A stretch of 64,000 nucleotides of DNA from an uncultured Desulfobacter sp. (GCF_963666675.1 NZ_OY762929.1:248001-312000); one strand, 5' to 3'; positions 37,122 to 45,915 are shown, counted from the stretch's first letter. Notes: generated from the letters alone by a model not told the origin. Translations and numbers: made by a program.

Positions 37122-37541
37122 ATGAATATTTTTGATCCCGTTTTAGGTGCGCAGGATCCAGTAACTCAACCTGCGGCGCCTGTACTGCGGTCAATGGTCC
37201 AGGTGCCTGGGCCCGTCATGTTCGCACCGGTCCCGATCCCCCAGGATGCATATACCCCCTTGGAATTTGCAGCGGTTACCATCGCTGTCGCCTCTGCCGC
37301 CACCATCGGCTCCAACATGGTGGATGTGCAAAACGGCACCATGAGTAAAAGCCGGGCCGTGGTCAACGGTCTGCTCAAAGGAACTGCGGCTTCGCTGATC
37401 CTCTCTTTGACCGATAAAAAAAGTCTGGTCGATATCGGTATCACTGCCGCAGCCCTTGCCGGGGCCGGATATTTGATCGACAAAGCAATGAAAAAAGGCC
37501 CGGACACCATTTGTGACACCCGGGAAACGGAAGCCCCATGA
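37122..37541 (+). CDS. Small Ala/Gly-rich membrane protein, copy 1
   Basis: 139 aa from MNIFDPVLGAQ; an in-frame TTG three codons earlier is less likely, because the second copy at 48709 also begins at this ATG. A Pro-rich N-terminus (residues 1-45, APVPIPQDAYTP) is followed by two or three hydrophobic segments rich in small residues (TIAVASAATIGSNM; GTAASLILSL; GITAAALAGAGYLI). The fold pattern is shared with the 132-aa protein at 42684. It overlaps the following ATPase gene by ATGA, so the two are coupled. It resembles small membrane proteins of ferrosome clusters in size, composition and neighbour; the function is inferred only. Confidence 0.75.
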   Translation: MNIFDPVLGAQDPVTQPAAPVLRSMVQVPGPVMFAPVPIPQDAYTPLEFAAVTIAVASAATIGSNMVDVQNGTMSKSRAVVNGLLKGTAASLILSLTDKKSLVDIGITAAALAGAGYLIDKAMKKGPDTICDTRETEAP

Positions 37542-39661
37542 CCGCATGCCCCACCTCTCCAATTACCATCGTCAGTGAGCTGCCCAACCGGATGCGCCTG
37601 AAGGGCCGATTCCTGCGGGACCCGGAACTGGATCCCGATTACCTGGAGGCCACCCTGGAGACCATTCCGGGTGTTGACACCGCTCGTTTGAACGGCAGAG
37701 CCTCGTCGGTCATTGTTAAATATGACGGCCGGGCAGAGATCCGGGAGGCGGTACTCGGGTGTATCCAGGACCTGCCCCTGGATGTGTTTCAAGGAAAGAA
37801 CGACAGAAAATCTCCTCCCTCGCTCTTAGGCCTCTCTGTGAAAGGGGCCTTGTCCATTGCCTGCTTTTTCCTGCCCACGTTATTTGCCGCGCCCATCGCC
37901 CTGGTGTTGTCTGCCCCTGTAATTATGGACGGCCTGTCCTGTCTTTGGCACCGAAAGCTTAAGGTGGAGGTGCTGGATGGGGCTGCCGTGGCGTTTTCCC
38001 TGTGGCGGCGGGATTATTTTACGGCCACCACCATTGTGGCCCTGCTTGCCCTGGGCGAATATTTTGAAAAAGTTAGTGAAAACAGAGCTACAGGCCTGCT
38101 TAAAAGCCTGTTAAAGCCCCAGACCGAGAACATCTGGATCGAAAAGGACGGCCAGGAGATCCAGATCCCCTTTGAAGAGGCGGGGATCGGGGACCGGGTG
38201 GTTTGCGGCCCCGGAGAAATGATTCCCCTGGACGGCCGGGTGGTGGTCGGAGAGGCTGCCGTGAATCAAAGTTCGGTGACTGGAGAGTCTGTGCCCGTCC
38301 ATGTCAAGCCCGGGGATGAGGTCATTTCTGGTTCCGTCATTGAAGAAGGGCGCATAATTTTTGAGGCACTCCATGTGGGGGCTGAAACATCCGTGGCACG
38401 GATATCCAAGTTCCTGGAAGACTCGTTGCGGTATGAATCCGATTCACAGAAGAAAAGTGATGAACTGGCAGATAGACTGGTGCCCCTTACCTTTGGTCTG
38501 GGGGTCGGTCTCTTTGCTTTGACCCGGGATCTGGAAAAAGCAGCGGCTGTCCTTACCGTGGATTATTCCTGCGTGATCAAATTGTCCAGCCCTGTTGCCG
38601 TCCGTGTGGCCATGCATACCGCAGCCCTCCAGGGTGTACTGCTTAAAGGTGCCCAGGCTGTGGACAGTCTGGCCAGGGTGGACACGCTTATATTTGACAA
38701 AACCGGTACCTTGACCCGGGGCGAGCTTCAGGTGACGGACATATTCAGTGCCCGGGATCTCGATGACGACCAGCTTCTTGTGCTGGCCGCCTCGGCCGAA
38801 GAGCATTATGCCCACCCCGTGGCCGCGGCGGTGGTGGGTGCAGCCCGGGACAGGGAACTTGCACTCTCCCCCACCAGCCAGGTGGACTTTATCGTGGCCC
38901 ACGGGGTCTCCGCCTATATTGACGATCTCAATGTTCTGGTGGGCAGCCGGCATTTTATAGAGGACGATGAAGGCATTGACTGTTCAGGCGCCGACAAAGC
39001 GGCCCTGGCGTTTCAAAACGAGGGAAAAAGTCTGCTTTATGTGGCCCGGGACGGGAAACTTGAGGGGGTGTTAGGGCTGCGGGATGAGCTTCGGCCCGAG
39101 GCACCGACCGTGCTTGCCGGACTCAAGGCCGCCGGTATTAAGAAAATCATCATTCTGACCGGGGACACGGAACGCACCGCCAATGCCCTGGCCGCCTCCC
39201 TGCCGGATGTGGACGAGGTGTATGCCGAACTGCGGCCCGAGGATAAAGCAGCCATTGTGGCCCGGCTCAAGGAGGAAGGCGCTATCCTGGGATTTACCGG
39301 AGACGGGGTGAATGATGCCCCGGCCCTGGTCTCTGCTGATGTGGGAATTTGTCTGCCCTCGGGTGCGGATCTGGCCAAGGAGTCTGCCCAGGTGATCCTG
39401 CTTAAGGAGGATTTGAACACCTTGCTCACCGCCCGGCTGATTGCCCTGCGCTGCCAGGACACCATACATCGGGCCTTTGTTTCCGCGGTCTCCCTTAATT
39501 CATCATTTTTATTTCTGGCCACCCTGGGGTGGCTTCGTCCCGTGGCCGCAGCAATCCTTCATAATCTCTCCACCGTGGGAATTATCGGGTATGCCGGCAT
39601 GCGGGAAAAACAGCTTATTGAACACCTCCCTGATACCCCTGAAGAGACTGAGGTGTCCTGA
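37538..39661 (+). CDS. P1B-type ATPase with SC metal site (FezB-like), copy 1
   Basis: 707-aa P-type ATPase. The N-terminus (about 10-80) has an HMA-like fold without CxxC but with an Arg-rich first strand (LPNRMRLKGRF). Actuator motif SSVTGESVPV near 248; phosphorylation site FDKTGTLTRG at about Asp387; hinge FTGDGVNDAPALVSADVG near 588. The transmembrane metal motif is YSCVIKLSSPVAV (about 344), so SC replaces the usual CPC, as in the P1B-6-like group that includes the ferrosome ATPase FezB. It probably moves iron into an internal membrane compartment or out of the cytosol; the direction is inference. Four-base overlap with the upstream small gene. Confidence 0.85.
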   Translation: MTACPTSPITIVSELPNRMRLKGRFLRDPELDPDYLEATLETIPGVDTARLNGRASSVIVKYDGRAEIREAVLGCIQDLPLDVFQGKNDRKSPPSLLGLSVKGALSIACFFLPTLFAAPIALVLSAPVIMDGLSCLWHRKLKVEVLDGAAVAFSLWRRDYFTATTIVALLALGEYFEKVSENRATGLLKSLLKPQTENIWIEKDGQEIQIPFEEAGIGDRVVCGPGEMIPLDGRVVVGEAAVNQSSVTGESVPVHVKPGDEVISGSVIEEGRIIFEALHVGAETSVARISKFLEDSLRYESDSQKKSDELADRLVPLTFGLGVGLFALTRDLEKAAAVLTVDYSCVIKLSSPVAVRVAMHTAALQGVLLKGAQAVDSLARVDTLIFDKTGTLTRGELQVTDIFSARDLDDDQLLVLAASAEEHYAHPVAAAVVGAARDRELALSPTSQVDFIVAHGVSAYIDDLNVLVGSRHFIEDDEGIDCSGADKAALAFQNEGKSLLYVARDGKLEGVLGLRDELRPEAPTVLAGLKAAGIKKIIILTGDTERTANALAASLPDVDEVYAELRPEDKAAIVARLKEEGAILGFTGDGVNDAPALVSADVGICLPSGADLAKESAQVILLKEDLNTLLTARLIALRCQDTIHRAFVSAVSLNSSFLFLATLGWLRPVAAAILHNLSTVGIIGYAGMREKQLIEHLPDTPEETEVS

Positions 39662-39723
39662 CATTTCAAACCACGGAATACACGGAAGGGCACGGAAATG
39701 AATTTAAATAAAGAGAGGGTAAA

Positions 39724-40452
39724 ATGTATTCGTCATTGCTTGATGCACCGGTAAATACTGAACTTGAACTGCTCAAGGTCACCAATCCTGTTCTGGAGAA
39801 ATGGTTGCAACGCATGGGGTTGTTCACCGGCGGACACATTATCCGGCAGGACGAAGACGTTAATTTTTATACAGTTCGTGTGCGCGGAGAAAATGGCGAT
39901 GTGGTCATCCCGGCAGGCATGGTGATGAAGCTGTATATCCATCTGGAGTCCGGGGAAAAGATCCCGTTGAACCAGATGAAAAAAGGCCAGGAGGGTCATG
40001 TGGAGATTCATTCCGGCGGACCGTTTATTGAAAAGTCCCTGGCGAAATTAGGGCTTTGCGTGGGCGGAAATATTCGTTTTGTCCGGGCGTTGCCCCATAT
40101 GGACTACCTGGTCCTGATCAATCGACGGGAAAGAACACGGCTGTCCGAAGGGGAGGCAGCAAGGATATGGGGGCATTATCCGGGAAAGGAGGCGACCCAA
40201 TTCTATTTTGCCAAAAAAGATCTTGATTTTGAGGTTACCGAAGTGATGGGCGGTCCAAGGGGCGTGAAGCATCTGGAAACCCATGGGGTGAGGGTGGGTG
40301 TCAAACTGACCCTTGAATCCATTGACCAGGCCAATTCCCTGGAGGAGCACGGACCGGCAAGCACGCCGGTTACCATTTCAAGTCCGGGCGGACTGCGCCT
40401 GTTTCTTACACCTGAAAAAGCCAGCGCAGTCATCGTCCGGACAATGACGTGA
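39724..40452 (+). CDS. Triple FeoA-domain protein, copy 1
   Basis: 242-aa cytosolic protein built from three successive FeoA/SH3-like units: about 1-75 (LEKWLQRMGLFTGGHIIRQ), 76-150 (IEKSLAKLGLCVGGNIRFVR) and 165-242 (VKHLETHGVRVGVKLTLES). Each shows the FeoA pattern of a helix, LG-L--G-- and short strands. Ordinary FeoA has one unit of about 75-85 residues and binds FeoB. A three-unit form between P-type ATPase genes suggests a soluble regulator or adaptor for these pumps or for FeoB. Ribosome site gagagg. The second copy is at 51309. Confidence 0.8.
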   Translation: MYSSLLDAPVNTELELLKVTNPVLEKWLQRMGLFTGGHIIRQDEDVNFYTVRVRGENGDVVIPAGMVMKLYIHLESGEKIPLNQMKKGQEGHVEIHSGGPFIEKSLAKLGLCVGGNIRFVRALPHMDYLVLINRRERTRLSEGEAARIWGHYPGKEATQFYFAKKDLDFEVTEVMGGPRGVKHLETHGVRVGVKLTLESIDQANSLEEHGPASTPVTISSPGGLRLFLTPEKASAVIVRTMT

Positions 40453-40454
40453 TG

Positions 40455-40560
40455 TGTGGCTTAACTTGATGTTGCGTCGTCTGCCTTTGTTCTGTCTTTC
40501 GTCCACAGGGCGCCATATTTATTTTTAGCTTTCTCTAATTTCTTAAAAGGAATTGAAAAA
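40455..40560 (-). pseudogene. 3' remnant of a small membrane-protein gene
   Basis: On the minus strand this reads EKAKNKYGALWTKDRTKADD, matching the end (GKAKEKYGTLWTEARTEAD) of the 94-aa protein encoded at 52065-52349 in the second half of the locus. The start and membrane segment are missing. Confidence 0.75.
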
Positions 40561-40659
40561 ACATGAATCCCAAAACAATCGGCAGCTTTCAAAAATGTGG
40601 GGATTCGTGCGTCCGCCTGATGATGGTTTGTAACTGAAATAATAGCTCAAACGCCCAAT

Positions 40660-41205
40660 CCTTCATGAGTATTTCATTTATCTATATTTTACTCTCCGTG
40701 TAATTATAATAGGTAATCTTGGACAACACAGAAATGCTTCAAAACACCAAGGGTATCTTTCCATTTTATAGCTGCAGTATTTCCGGTTTTCCAAGGAAAA
40801 TACAGACCGGGTAGAAGAGTTGGAAAAAGTACCATGTGGGCATGGTGGGTGACTGGGTATAAGAGCTCTTTGGCTTGTTAAACAGGTGTTTAGGTGTTTA
40901 CATCTGAGGCAGAGTCGCTGAAGTTGTCATGAAATATACAGACATTTATATGGATGATTCTAATCTATAAGATTAGATAAATATGAGGAATTAATCCCCA
41001 GGCCATAAAAATTGTTGACCGCAACCACTATTTTGCTATATCTACTGAACCCGGAGATGCGGTGCTATGCATATGGGGGCACTTTCCCAGGTCATGGCCG
41101 GGTATGGTCCATATCTTCCATGTGGCTGGAATTTTAGTAAATTCCGGCCGTCTTGCGTCCTGGGGGCCGCCTTGGGGCGCCATGGATAACAAAGGTAAAG
41201 ATTAA
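40660..41205 (+). pseudogene. Decayed remnant of the third P-type ATPase
   Basis: Base-level similarity to the intact ATPase at 53411-55780 can be followed: the region matching DNKEVAQTMMDVFPF around 40710-40760, the one matching DRVDELKKDHKVVMVGDGVND around 40800-40860, and the one matching NHYFAISTDLG and PVMAGMIHIFHTAGILVNS around 41025-41150. There are many stops and frameshifts, and AT drift. The N-terminal two thirds of the gene are deleted. It occupies the same relative place, before the YceI-like gene, as the intact gene does in copy 2. Confidence 0.8.
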
Positions 41206-41267
41206 GGTGCAACAAAGTGACATGAACACCAGAACAACGACAATGTATGACAAAAAAGAAGAACCGT

Positions 41268-41849
41268 ATGAATTATGCAGTTAAAGACTATAAATTAGAT
41301 TATGCAGTTAAAGACTATAAATTAGATTATGCAGTTGAAGATTATAAATTAACCGGCAATTATGATGTCGGTTTCACAGCGTATGCCCCATTACATACCT
41401 TTAAAGGCTGGGCCCGTCAGGGCGTTGAAGCTAAAATAGGCATAAATTTTGACGCCAAAACCATTTCATATGCCAGGGCCAGTGCGAAGACCAGCTGTTT
41501 TGACACCGGGTTTAAAGACCGGAACAAGGCCATGGCCGATTACATGCAAATCCAAAAATTTTCTGAATCAAGTATTGAATTGACCGAGGTTAAAGCGTTT
41601 AACCAGCTGGATGATACCCGTTACCAAATAAACGCCCTGGCGGTCTTGGAATTTATGGGGCAGCGCCGTCAGCTGCCCGTCGATTTTAGTATTACCCGGA
41701 ATGGTCTTGGCTTTTCCATTGATCTGGATTGTAAATGGTCATTTAAAGCCTATGGCCTTAAGTCTCCCAGACTCTTGTTTCTTACGGTCAGAGATATTGT
41801 GGATATTTCGGGTAAAGGTGAATTTGTCCCCATCTCCCCGGTCAGTTAG
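41268..41849 (+). CDS. Cytoplasmic YceI-like protein with 27-bp repeat expansion, copy 1
   Basis: 193 aa from MNYAVKDYKL; a start 7 codons earlier at 41247 is possible. The body resembles the YceI/lipocalin-like beta-barrel: YDVGFTAYAPLHTFKGW, then a long middle with FDTGFKDRNKAMADYMQI (compare D..SIdTGi..RD..l) and IELTEV. Classical YceI is periplasmic; here there is no signal peptide. Residues 2-28 are three tandem copies of YAV(K/E)DYKL(D), encoded by a 27-bp direct repeat at about 41270-41355. The second copy of this gene has only one unit. A hydrophobic-ligand-binding role is known for YceI; the role here is unknown. Confidence 0.65.
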   Translation: MNYAVKDYKLDYAVKDYKLDYAVEDYKLTGNYDVGFTAYAPLHTFKGWARQGVEAKIGINFDAKTISYARASAKTSCFDTGFKDRNKAMADYMQIQKFSESSIELTEVKAFNQLDDTRYQINALAVLEFMGQRRQLPVDFSITRNGLGFSIDLDCKWSFKAYGLKSPRLLFLTVRDIVDISGKGEFVPISPVS

Positions 41850-41920
41850 ATGCTTTTTGAAGATTCTGTTTTTTTCAATTAAATATTTTGGTAATCCCAC
41901 ATTCCTTTCAGGAGAGATAC

Positions 41921-42640
41921 ATGGAAACCCATGATCATCAGTCACCGGTGGATGCGGCCAGGTCCCATGAGCCTTCGTCCGCGTCAACTGAAAATATGAC
42001 AACCAGTGCCCCGGGCACAGCTTCGGATTCATCGGACCCGGCCGCCCAGGCCATGCCCGGCGGGGCCCCCGAAAGTCAGGCCCAGACGTCACCCGCTGAT
42101 GCCGCCCAGGCCACATCCGCTGATCCGTCAGTCCAGTCAGCAATTCCGGATCAGCAGGGCCAGACCGTTTTCCAATCCCCCCAGGCCCAGGCAGCCGGAC
42201 AGCAGGCCCAGTTTCAGCCCAATGTAATTATGGACCCGGCCACGGGGCAATTGTACTATGCCATGCCCCAGAGCCAGCCCGTACAGCCGCCACCCCAGAA
42301 CGGCCAATATGTTTATTATACGACCCAGGCCCCGCCCGAGCCGGCGCCCGCAGTTGAGCCCCGTCAGCCTGATTACGCCCAGATCGTCAAGTCTGTTGAA
42401 GATTTTGCCGAAGGCGATGCCTCGGTGGCGGATGTGGTGAAAACCCTGTGGACGGAGACATCCCAGGACGATCAGTTCTGGAAAGGGGCCGTTGTGGGGG
42501 CGGCAGCCGCCTTTCTTTTGAACAGCGGACCCGTGCGCGGCACCATGGGCAAAACCTTTGGCAGCCTTTTTGGGAAAAATGCACCAGATGCTGCCGCATC
42601 GGCGACCCCCGGCCCTGATGTTGATCCGAAAGCAAAATAA
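41921..42640 (+). CDS. Pro/Gln-rich protein with C-terminal FWKGA membrane tail, copy 1
   Basis: 239 aa from METHDHQSPV (ribosome site aggagag). Residues 1-150 are low-complexity Ala/Gln/Pro/Ser, probably disordered. A DPATGQLYYAMP motif and the sequence NGQYVYYTTQ follow, then a conserved acidic helix region (IVKSVEDFAEGDASVADVVK) and the tail DDQFWKGAVVGAAAAFLLNSGPV, an Ala/Gly-rich membrane helix. The DP-T-Q-YY and FWKGA modules recur in the 124-aa protein at 43099, so the two are related. It could tether a soluble phase to an iron-storage membrane; that is speculation. Confidence 0.7.
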   Translation: METHDHQSPVDAARSHEPSSASTENMTTSAPGTASDSSDPAAQAMPGGAPESQAQTSPADAAQATSADPSVQSAIPDQQGQTVFQSPQAQAAGQQAQFQPNVIMDPATGQLYYAMPQSQPVQPPPQNGQYVYYTTQAPPEPAPAVEPRQPDYAQIVKSVEDFAEGDASVADVVKTLWTETSQDDQFWKGAVVGAAAAFLLNSGPVRGTMGKTFGSLFGKNAPDAAASATPGPDVDPKAK

Positions 42641-42662
42641 ATAACGGCCATGGGCCGATAAA
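42641..42662 (+). repeat. Truncated dispersed repeat (site F)
   Basis: ATAACGGCCATGGGCCGATA right after a stop codon, followed directly by the ribosome site of the next gene. The second locus copy carries the full-length repeat at the equivalent place (57173-57270), so the core was lost here or gained there. Confidence 0.6.
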
Positions 42663-42683
42663 ATATAAAAAGGAATTCAAATT

Positions 42684-43082
42684 ATGGAAAACGCTTCCAC
42701 AGATAACAATACCCAATCAAGCCAGACCACACCGCTGCACCCGTACAGCACGGTCCAGGTGGTTCCGGTCCAGCAGACCTACCCGGTAAAATCCGCAACA
42801 CCGTCACCCACTGTGTCAAAAACCCTAAGTGCAGGGATTTTCGGCTTCATCGTTGTTTCCACGGGCAGCATGGGGTTCAATCTCGGCAAAGTTTCCGACG
42901 GAGAGATGACCATAACCCAAGCTGCCGGCGACAGCCTGGTTAAAGGGGCCATGGGCGGTACGACAGCTGCCTGCGCAACTGCCGCAGCCTCCAGTCTGAC
43001 CGACGGCGGCGTGGCCGGTTTGGCCGTCACCGTCGCGGCTGCCACAGGTGTCAGTTACATGCTTAACCGGATAATCTCCTAG
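42684..43082 (+). CDS. Small Gly/Ala-rich membrane protein, copy 1
   Basis: 132 aa with an aaggaattc ribosome region. The N-terminus (1-45) is polar and Pro/Val-rich (STVQVVPVQQTYPV). Hydrophobic segments follow: ILGFIVVSTGSMGFNLG-like (about 50-68), AMGGTTAACATAAASSL (about 88-105) and GVAGLAVTVAAATGVSYML (about 107-127), all rich in GxxxG/AxxxA-type spacing. Architecture as in the 139-aa protein at 37122, so probably a divergent paralogue. Such helix-packing motifs are the hallmark of small ferrosome membrane proteins. Confidence 0.7.
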   Translation: MENASTDNNTQSSQTTPLHPYSTVQVVPVQQTYPVKSATPSPTVSKTLSAGIFGFIVVSTGSMGFNLGKVSDGEMTITQAAGDSLVKGAMGGTTAACATAAASSLTDGGVAGLAVTVAAATGVSYMLNRIIS

Positions 43083-43098
43083 AATAAGGATAGTTGAA

Positions 43099-43473
43099 AT
43101 GGCTTATTATATTGACCCCAATACCCAGCAGATGTACTACCAGGCTCCGGCCCAGGACCAGCAGAACACAACAGATCCGGCGGCAACCGCCGAGACCAAG
43201 GTGTATGCCGTACCCCAAAACGCTGTCGTCCAGCAGGACCAGTCTGTCCCCTCCACCTTTTTAGGCCTTGATGTAAGTTCCTCCACCTTCTGGAAAGGGG
43301 CCGCCCTCGGTGCGGGTGTGGCGCTTTTAATGACCAGCGAGACCGTGCAGAAAGCCGTGGTTAAAACCGTTTCCAAAGGTATGGCGGCTGCCTCTGCAGG
43401 TGTTGAGGAGCTTAAGGAAAAATTTGAAGACGCTAAAGCTGAAGTGGAATCCGAAGCTGCGGGTAAAAAATAA
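43099..43473 (+). CDS. Small membrane protein with amphipathic C-terminus, copy 1
   Basis: 124 aa. The N-terminal YYIDPNTQQMYYQAP is a shorter form of the YY module in the 239-aa protein. Then STFWKGAALGAGVALLMTS, a GxxxG-type membrane helix (about 73-90). The C-terminus, VVKTVSKGMAAASAGVEELK and KFEDAKAEVESEA, is a charged amphipathic helix that could lie on a membrane. 17 bp after the previous gene. The combination of one tight helix and an amphipathic tail suggests a membrane-shaping protein; this is inference. Confidence 0.7.
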   Translation: MAYYIDPNTQQMYYQAPAQDQQNTTDPAATAETKVYAVPQNAVVQQDQSVPSTFLGLDVSSSTFWKGAALGAGVALLMTSETVQKAVVKTVSKGMAAASAGVEELKEKFEDAKAEVESEAAGKK

Positions 43474-43625
43474 CAACGAAAAGAACCACTGAAAGCTCGG
43501 AAGTTCACGGAAAAATAGTTTGATTTTTACTGATCAATTTTGTCAGTCTAACAAAAAAGATCAGGATGGGCGCTTTGCGCTCTGAATTTCAGCGCTTTCC
43601 GTGTCTTCCGTAGTCGTAACAGAAT

Positions 43626-45884
43626 ATGAAATATAAATTCAGGCAGGCTGCACCGTTCAGGACCCGTATTCAATTTCCGGGTCTCAGGCACAGGCCTGCC
43701 TGTTGTGCTTATGTCCAAGCCCGGCTTGAGTCATCGGCAAGGTTTGACCTTGTGGCGGTTCGGCCGGCATCCGGTTCTATTATTCTGGTCCATCCCCATG
43801 GCCCTCCTGATCTCCAGGAATTTCTTGATCTTGTCTTCTCTTTCAAGCCGCGCCTTGATGAGAAGCGATTGGCTGGAGTGTCAACGGGTCAAACAACCGC
43901 GCCTGCAACTTTACACCGATCAAGCGACACAGCCAGTTCTTTCCACGTCTCCGGTCCCACACTGTTACTTTCCGGCATATATATCGGCTGGCTCATGCTC
44001 AAACGGGTGTTTGCGCCGGTTCCGGCTGTGGGCACCCTTGTGTCCAGGCTGGCCAGTCTGCCCGGTCTTCTAACGGTGTGGCTGGCCATACCGATCCAGC
44101 GCCAGGCCCTTGAGAATTTTAAAAATACCGGCCGGCTGGACATGGGTTTTATCTCCACCGGCCTGCTTTATGTCTCTCTTTTCACCGGAAATATCCTGAC
44201 CGCCCTGGCCGTGGCCTGGCTGTACAATCTGTCGGGATGGATGGAATCCCGGATTCGGAAGCATACCCAAAAAGCCGTCAAGGATATGCTCATGGGCCGT
44301 CAGACCCATGCCTGGAAGCTTGTGGACGGTGCGGAAGTCCGTGTGGATGCAGATACATTGATCCCCGGGGACACCATTGTCCTGGGCCACGGCAATACCG
44401 TGCCCGTGGACGGCTGGGTGATTAAGGGCACGGTGTTGATTAACGAATCCGCCATGACAGGGGAGGGCATGCCTGTTGTTAAAAACAAGAATCAGGGTGT
44501 TTTGGCCGGGACCCTGGTGGAAGACGGGTCTGCCTGGGTGATCGTTGAAAAGACAGGGGATCAGACCCGGATGGCCGGTATTATCCGGCTCATTGAGTCT
44601 GCCCGCACCGATTTAGGGGCTGCGGGCCGGGCCAGCCTGAAAATTTCCCAGTACATGGTGCCGGTCTCCTTGACCCTTGCAGGTATTGCGTTTTTCATGA
44701 CAGGCTCCCTGTTTCTGGCCATTGCCACCATGATGGTGACCTGTCCCTGTGCCCTGCGTCTCTCTTCGTCCACGGCCGTATCCGTTGCCATGGGTCAGGC
44801 TGCGGCCCAGGGCATTTTAATCAAGGGCGGCACCCACGTGGAAACCGCGGGCCGGGTCAATACCCTGGTGATGGATAAAACCGGCACCCTGACACAGACG
44901 GCAGCCCGGGTGACCCGGGTGGAGAATCTGGATCGGCGGTACAAGGAAGAGACCATTTTAAAACTGGCTGCGGCTGCACTTGGCCCCTTGAACCATCCCC
45001 TGAGCCGGGCTGTGGTTTTAAAAGCCCATGAGCTTGGGCTTGAGCTGCCCGCCTGTAAGAATAGAAAGATGGTTGTGGGGCAGGGGGTAACGGCCAGGGT
45101 GAAAACCGGGGCCGGCGTTAAAACCCTTTGGGCCGGATCACGAAAATTTATGACGGCCCAGGGTCTTGCGCCTCCTGATACCGACTCTCCGGTCCGCCCG
45201 GGAGGCAACGCGGCCCGGTCCGATTCCATTGTTTTTTTAGCCCTTGAAGATCATATCCTGGGCTGTATTCATCTGACCCATACGCTGCGGTCCGATGCCG
45301 GCCCGGACACCATGGCACGGTTGCAGAATCTTGATATTTCCCAGATTGTGCTGCTTACCGGAGATACCCGGGAGGGCACCCGTGATCTTATTGGGCAATT
45401 CTCTTTTGATGAGGTGCGCTGGGGGATGTCTCCCGAAGATAAGGCCCATTGGATTGACCAAAAGAAAGAAGAAAATCCCGGTGCAGTGATTGCCATGGTC
45501 GGAGACGGAATCAACGACACCCCTGCATTTTCACGGTCCCATTTAAGTTTTGCCGTGGGCGACGCCGGAGAGGATTTGACCCTTGAATGCGCTGATATTG
45601 TGCTCCAGCAGGGCGGGTTGGGCAAGGTGGCCCAGAGTTTGGAACTGGGTCAACACGCCTTGTCTGTGATCCGGGAAAGTTATGCCATGGCCATCGGGCT
45701 GAACAGTGTGACCCTTGTGCTGATGCTTTCGGGTATTCTTTCCCCCTTTGCCGGCGCATTGATTCATAATTTGGTCACCCTTGGCGCGGTGACCAATGCG
45801 GCCCGGCCGCTGACGTGTCGAAACCGGCCGGGCACCCCGTTGGAATTGCCAACGGCTGGATCTGTGGCCGGAAAAGGAAAATAG
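43626..45884 (+). CDS. P1B-type ATPase with CPC metal site, copy 1
   Basis: 752 aa. The N-terminus has an Arg-rich strand (FRTRIQFPGLR) in an HMA-like domain without CxxC. The transmembrane metal motif is TCPCALRLSSSTAVSVA (about 372). The phosphorylation site is MDKTGTLTQ (about Asp417) and the hinge is VGDGINDTPAFSRSHLSFA (about 626). The actuator loop reads AMTGEGMPV, so the usual TGES is TGEG; the catalytic Glu is kept. It differs from the 707-aa pump in its metal site, so the two probably carry different metals or oxidation states. A 150-bp non-coding insert separates it from the previous gene, unlike in copy 2. Confidence 0.87.
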   Translation: MKYKFRQAAPFRTRIQFPGLRHRPACCAYVQARLESSARFDLVAVRPASGSIILVHPHGPPDLQEFLDLVFSFKPRLDEKRLAGVSTGQTTAPATLHRSSDTASSFHVSGPTLLLSGIYIGWLMLKRVFAPVPAVGTLVSRLASLPGLLTVWLAIPIQRQALENFKNTGRLDMGFISTGLLYVSLFTGNILTALAVAWLYNLSGWMESRIRKHTQKAVKDMLMGRQTHAWKLVDGAEVRVDADTLIPGDTIVLGHGNTVPVDGWVIKGTVLINESAMTGEGMPVVKNKNQGVLAGTLVEDGSAWVIVEKTGDQTRMAGIIRLIESARTDLGAAGRASLKISQYMVPVSLTLAGIAFFMTGSLFLAIATMMVTCPCALRLSSSTAVSVAMGQAAAQGILIKGGTHVETAGRVNTLVMDKTGTLTQTAARVTRVENLDRRYKEETILKLAAAALGPLNHPLSRAVVLKAHELGLELPACKNRKMVVGQGVTARVKTGAGVKTLWAGSRKFMTAQGLAPPDTDSPVRPGGNAARSDSIVFLALEDHILGCIHLTHTLRSDAGPDTMARLQNLDISQIVLLTGDTREGTRDLIGQFSFDEVRWGMSPEDKAHWIDQKKEENPGAVIAMVGDGINDTPAFSRSHLSFAVGDAGEDLTLECADIVLQQGGLGKVAQSLELGQHALSVIRESYAMAIGLNSVTLVLMLSGILSPFAGALIHNLVTLGAVTNAARPLTCRNRPGTPLELPTAGSVAGKGK

Positions 45885-45915
45885 ATGCAAACAAATTTAT
45901 TATTGAGAGGTAAAC

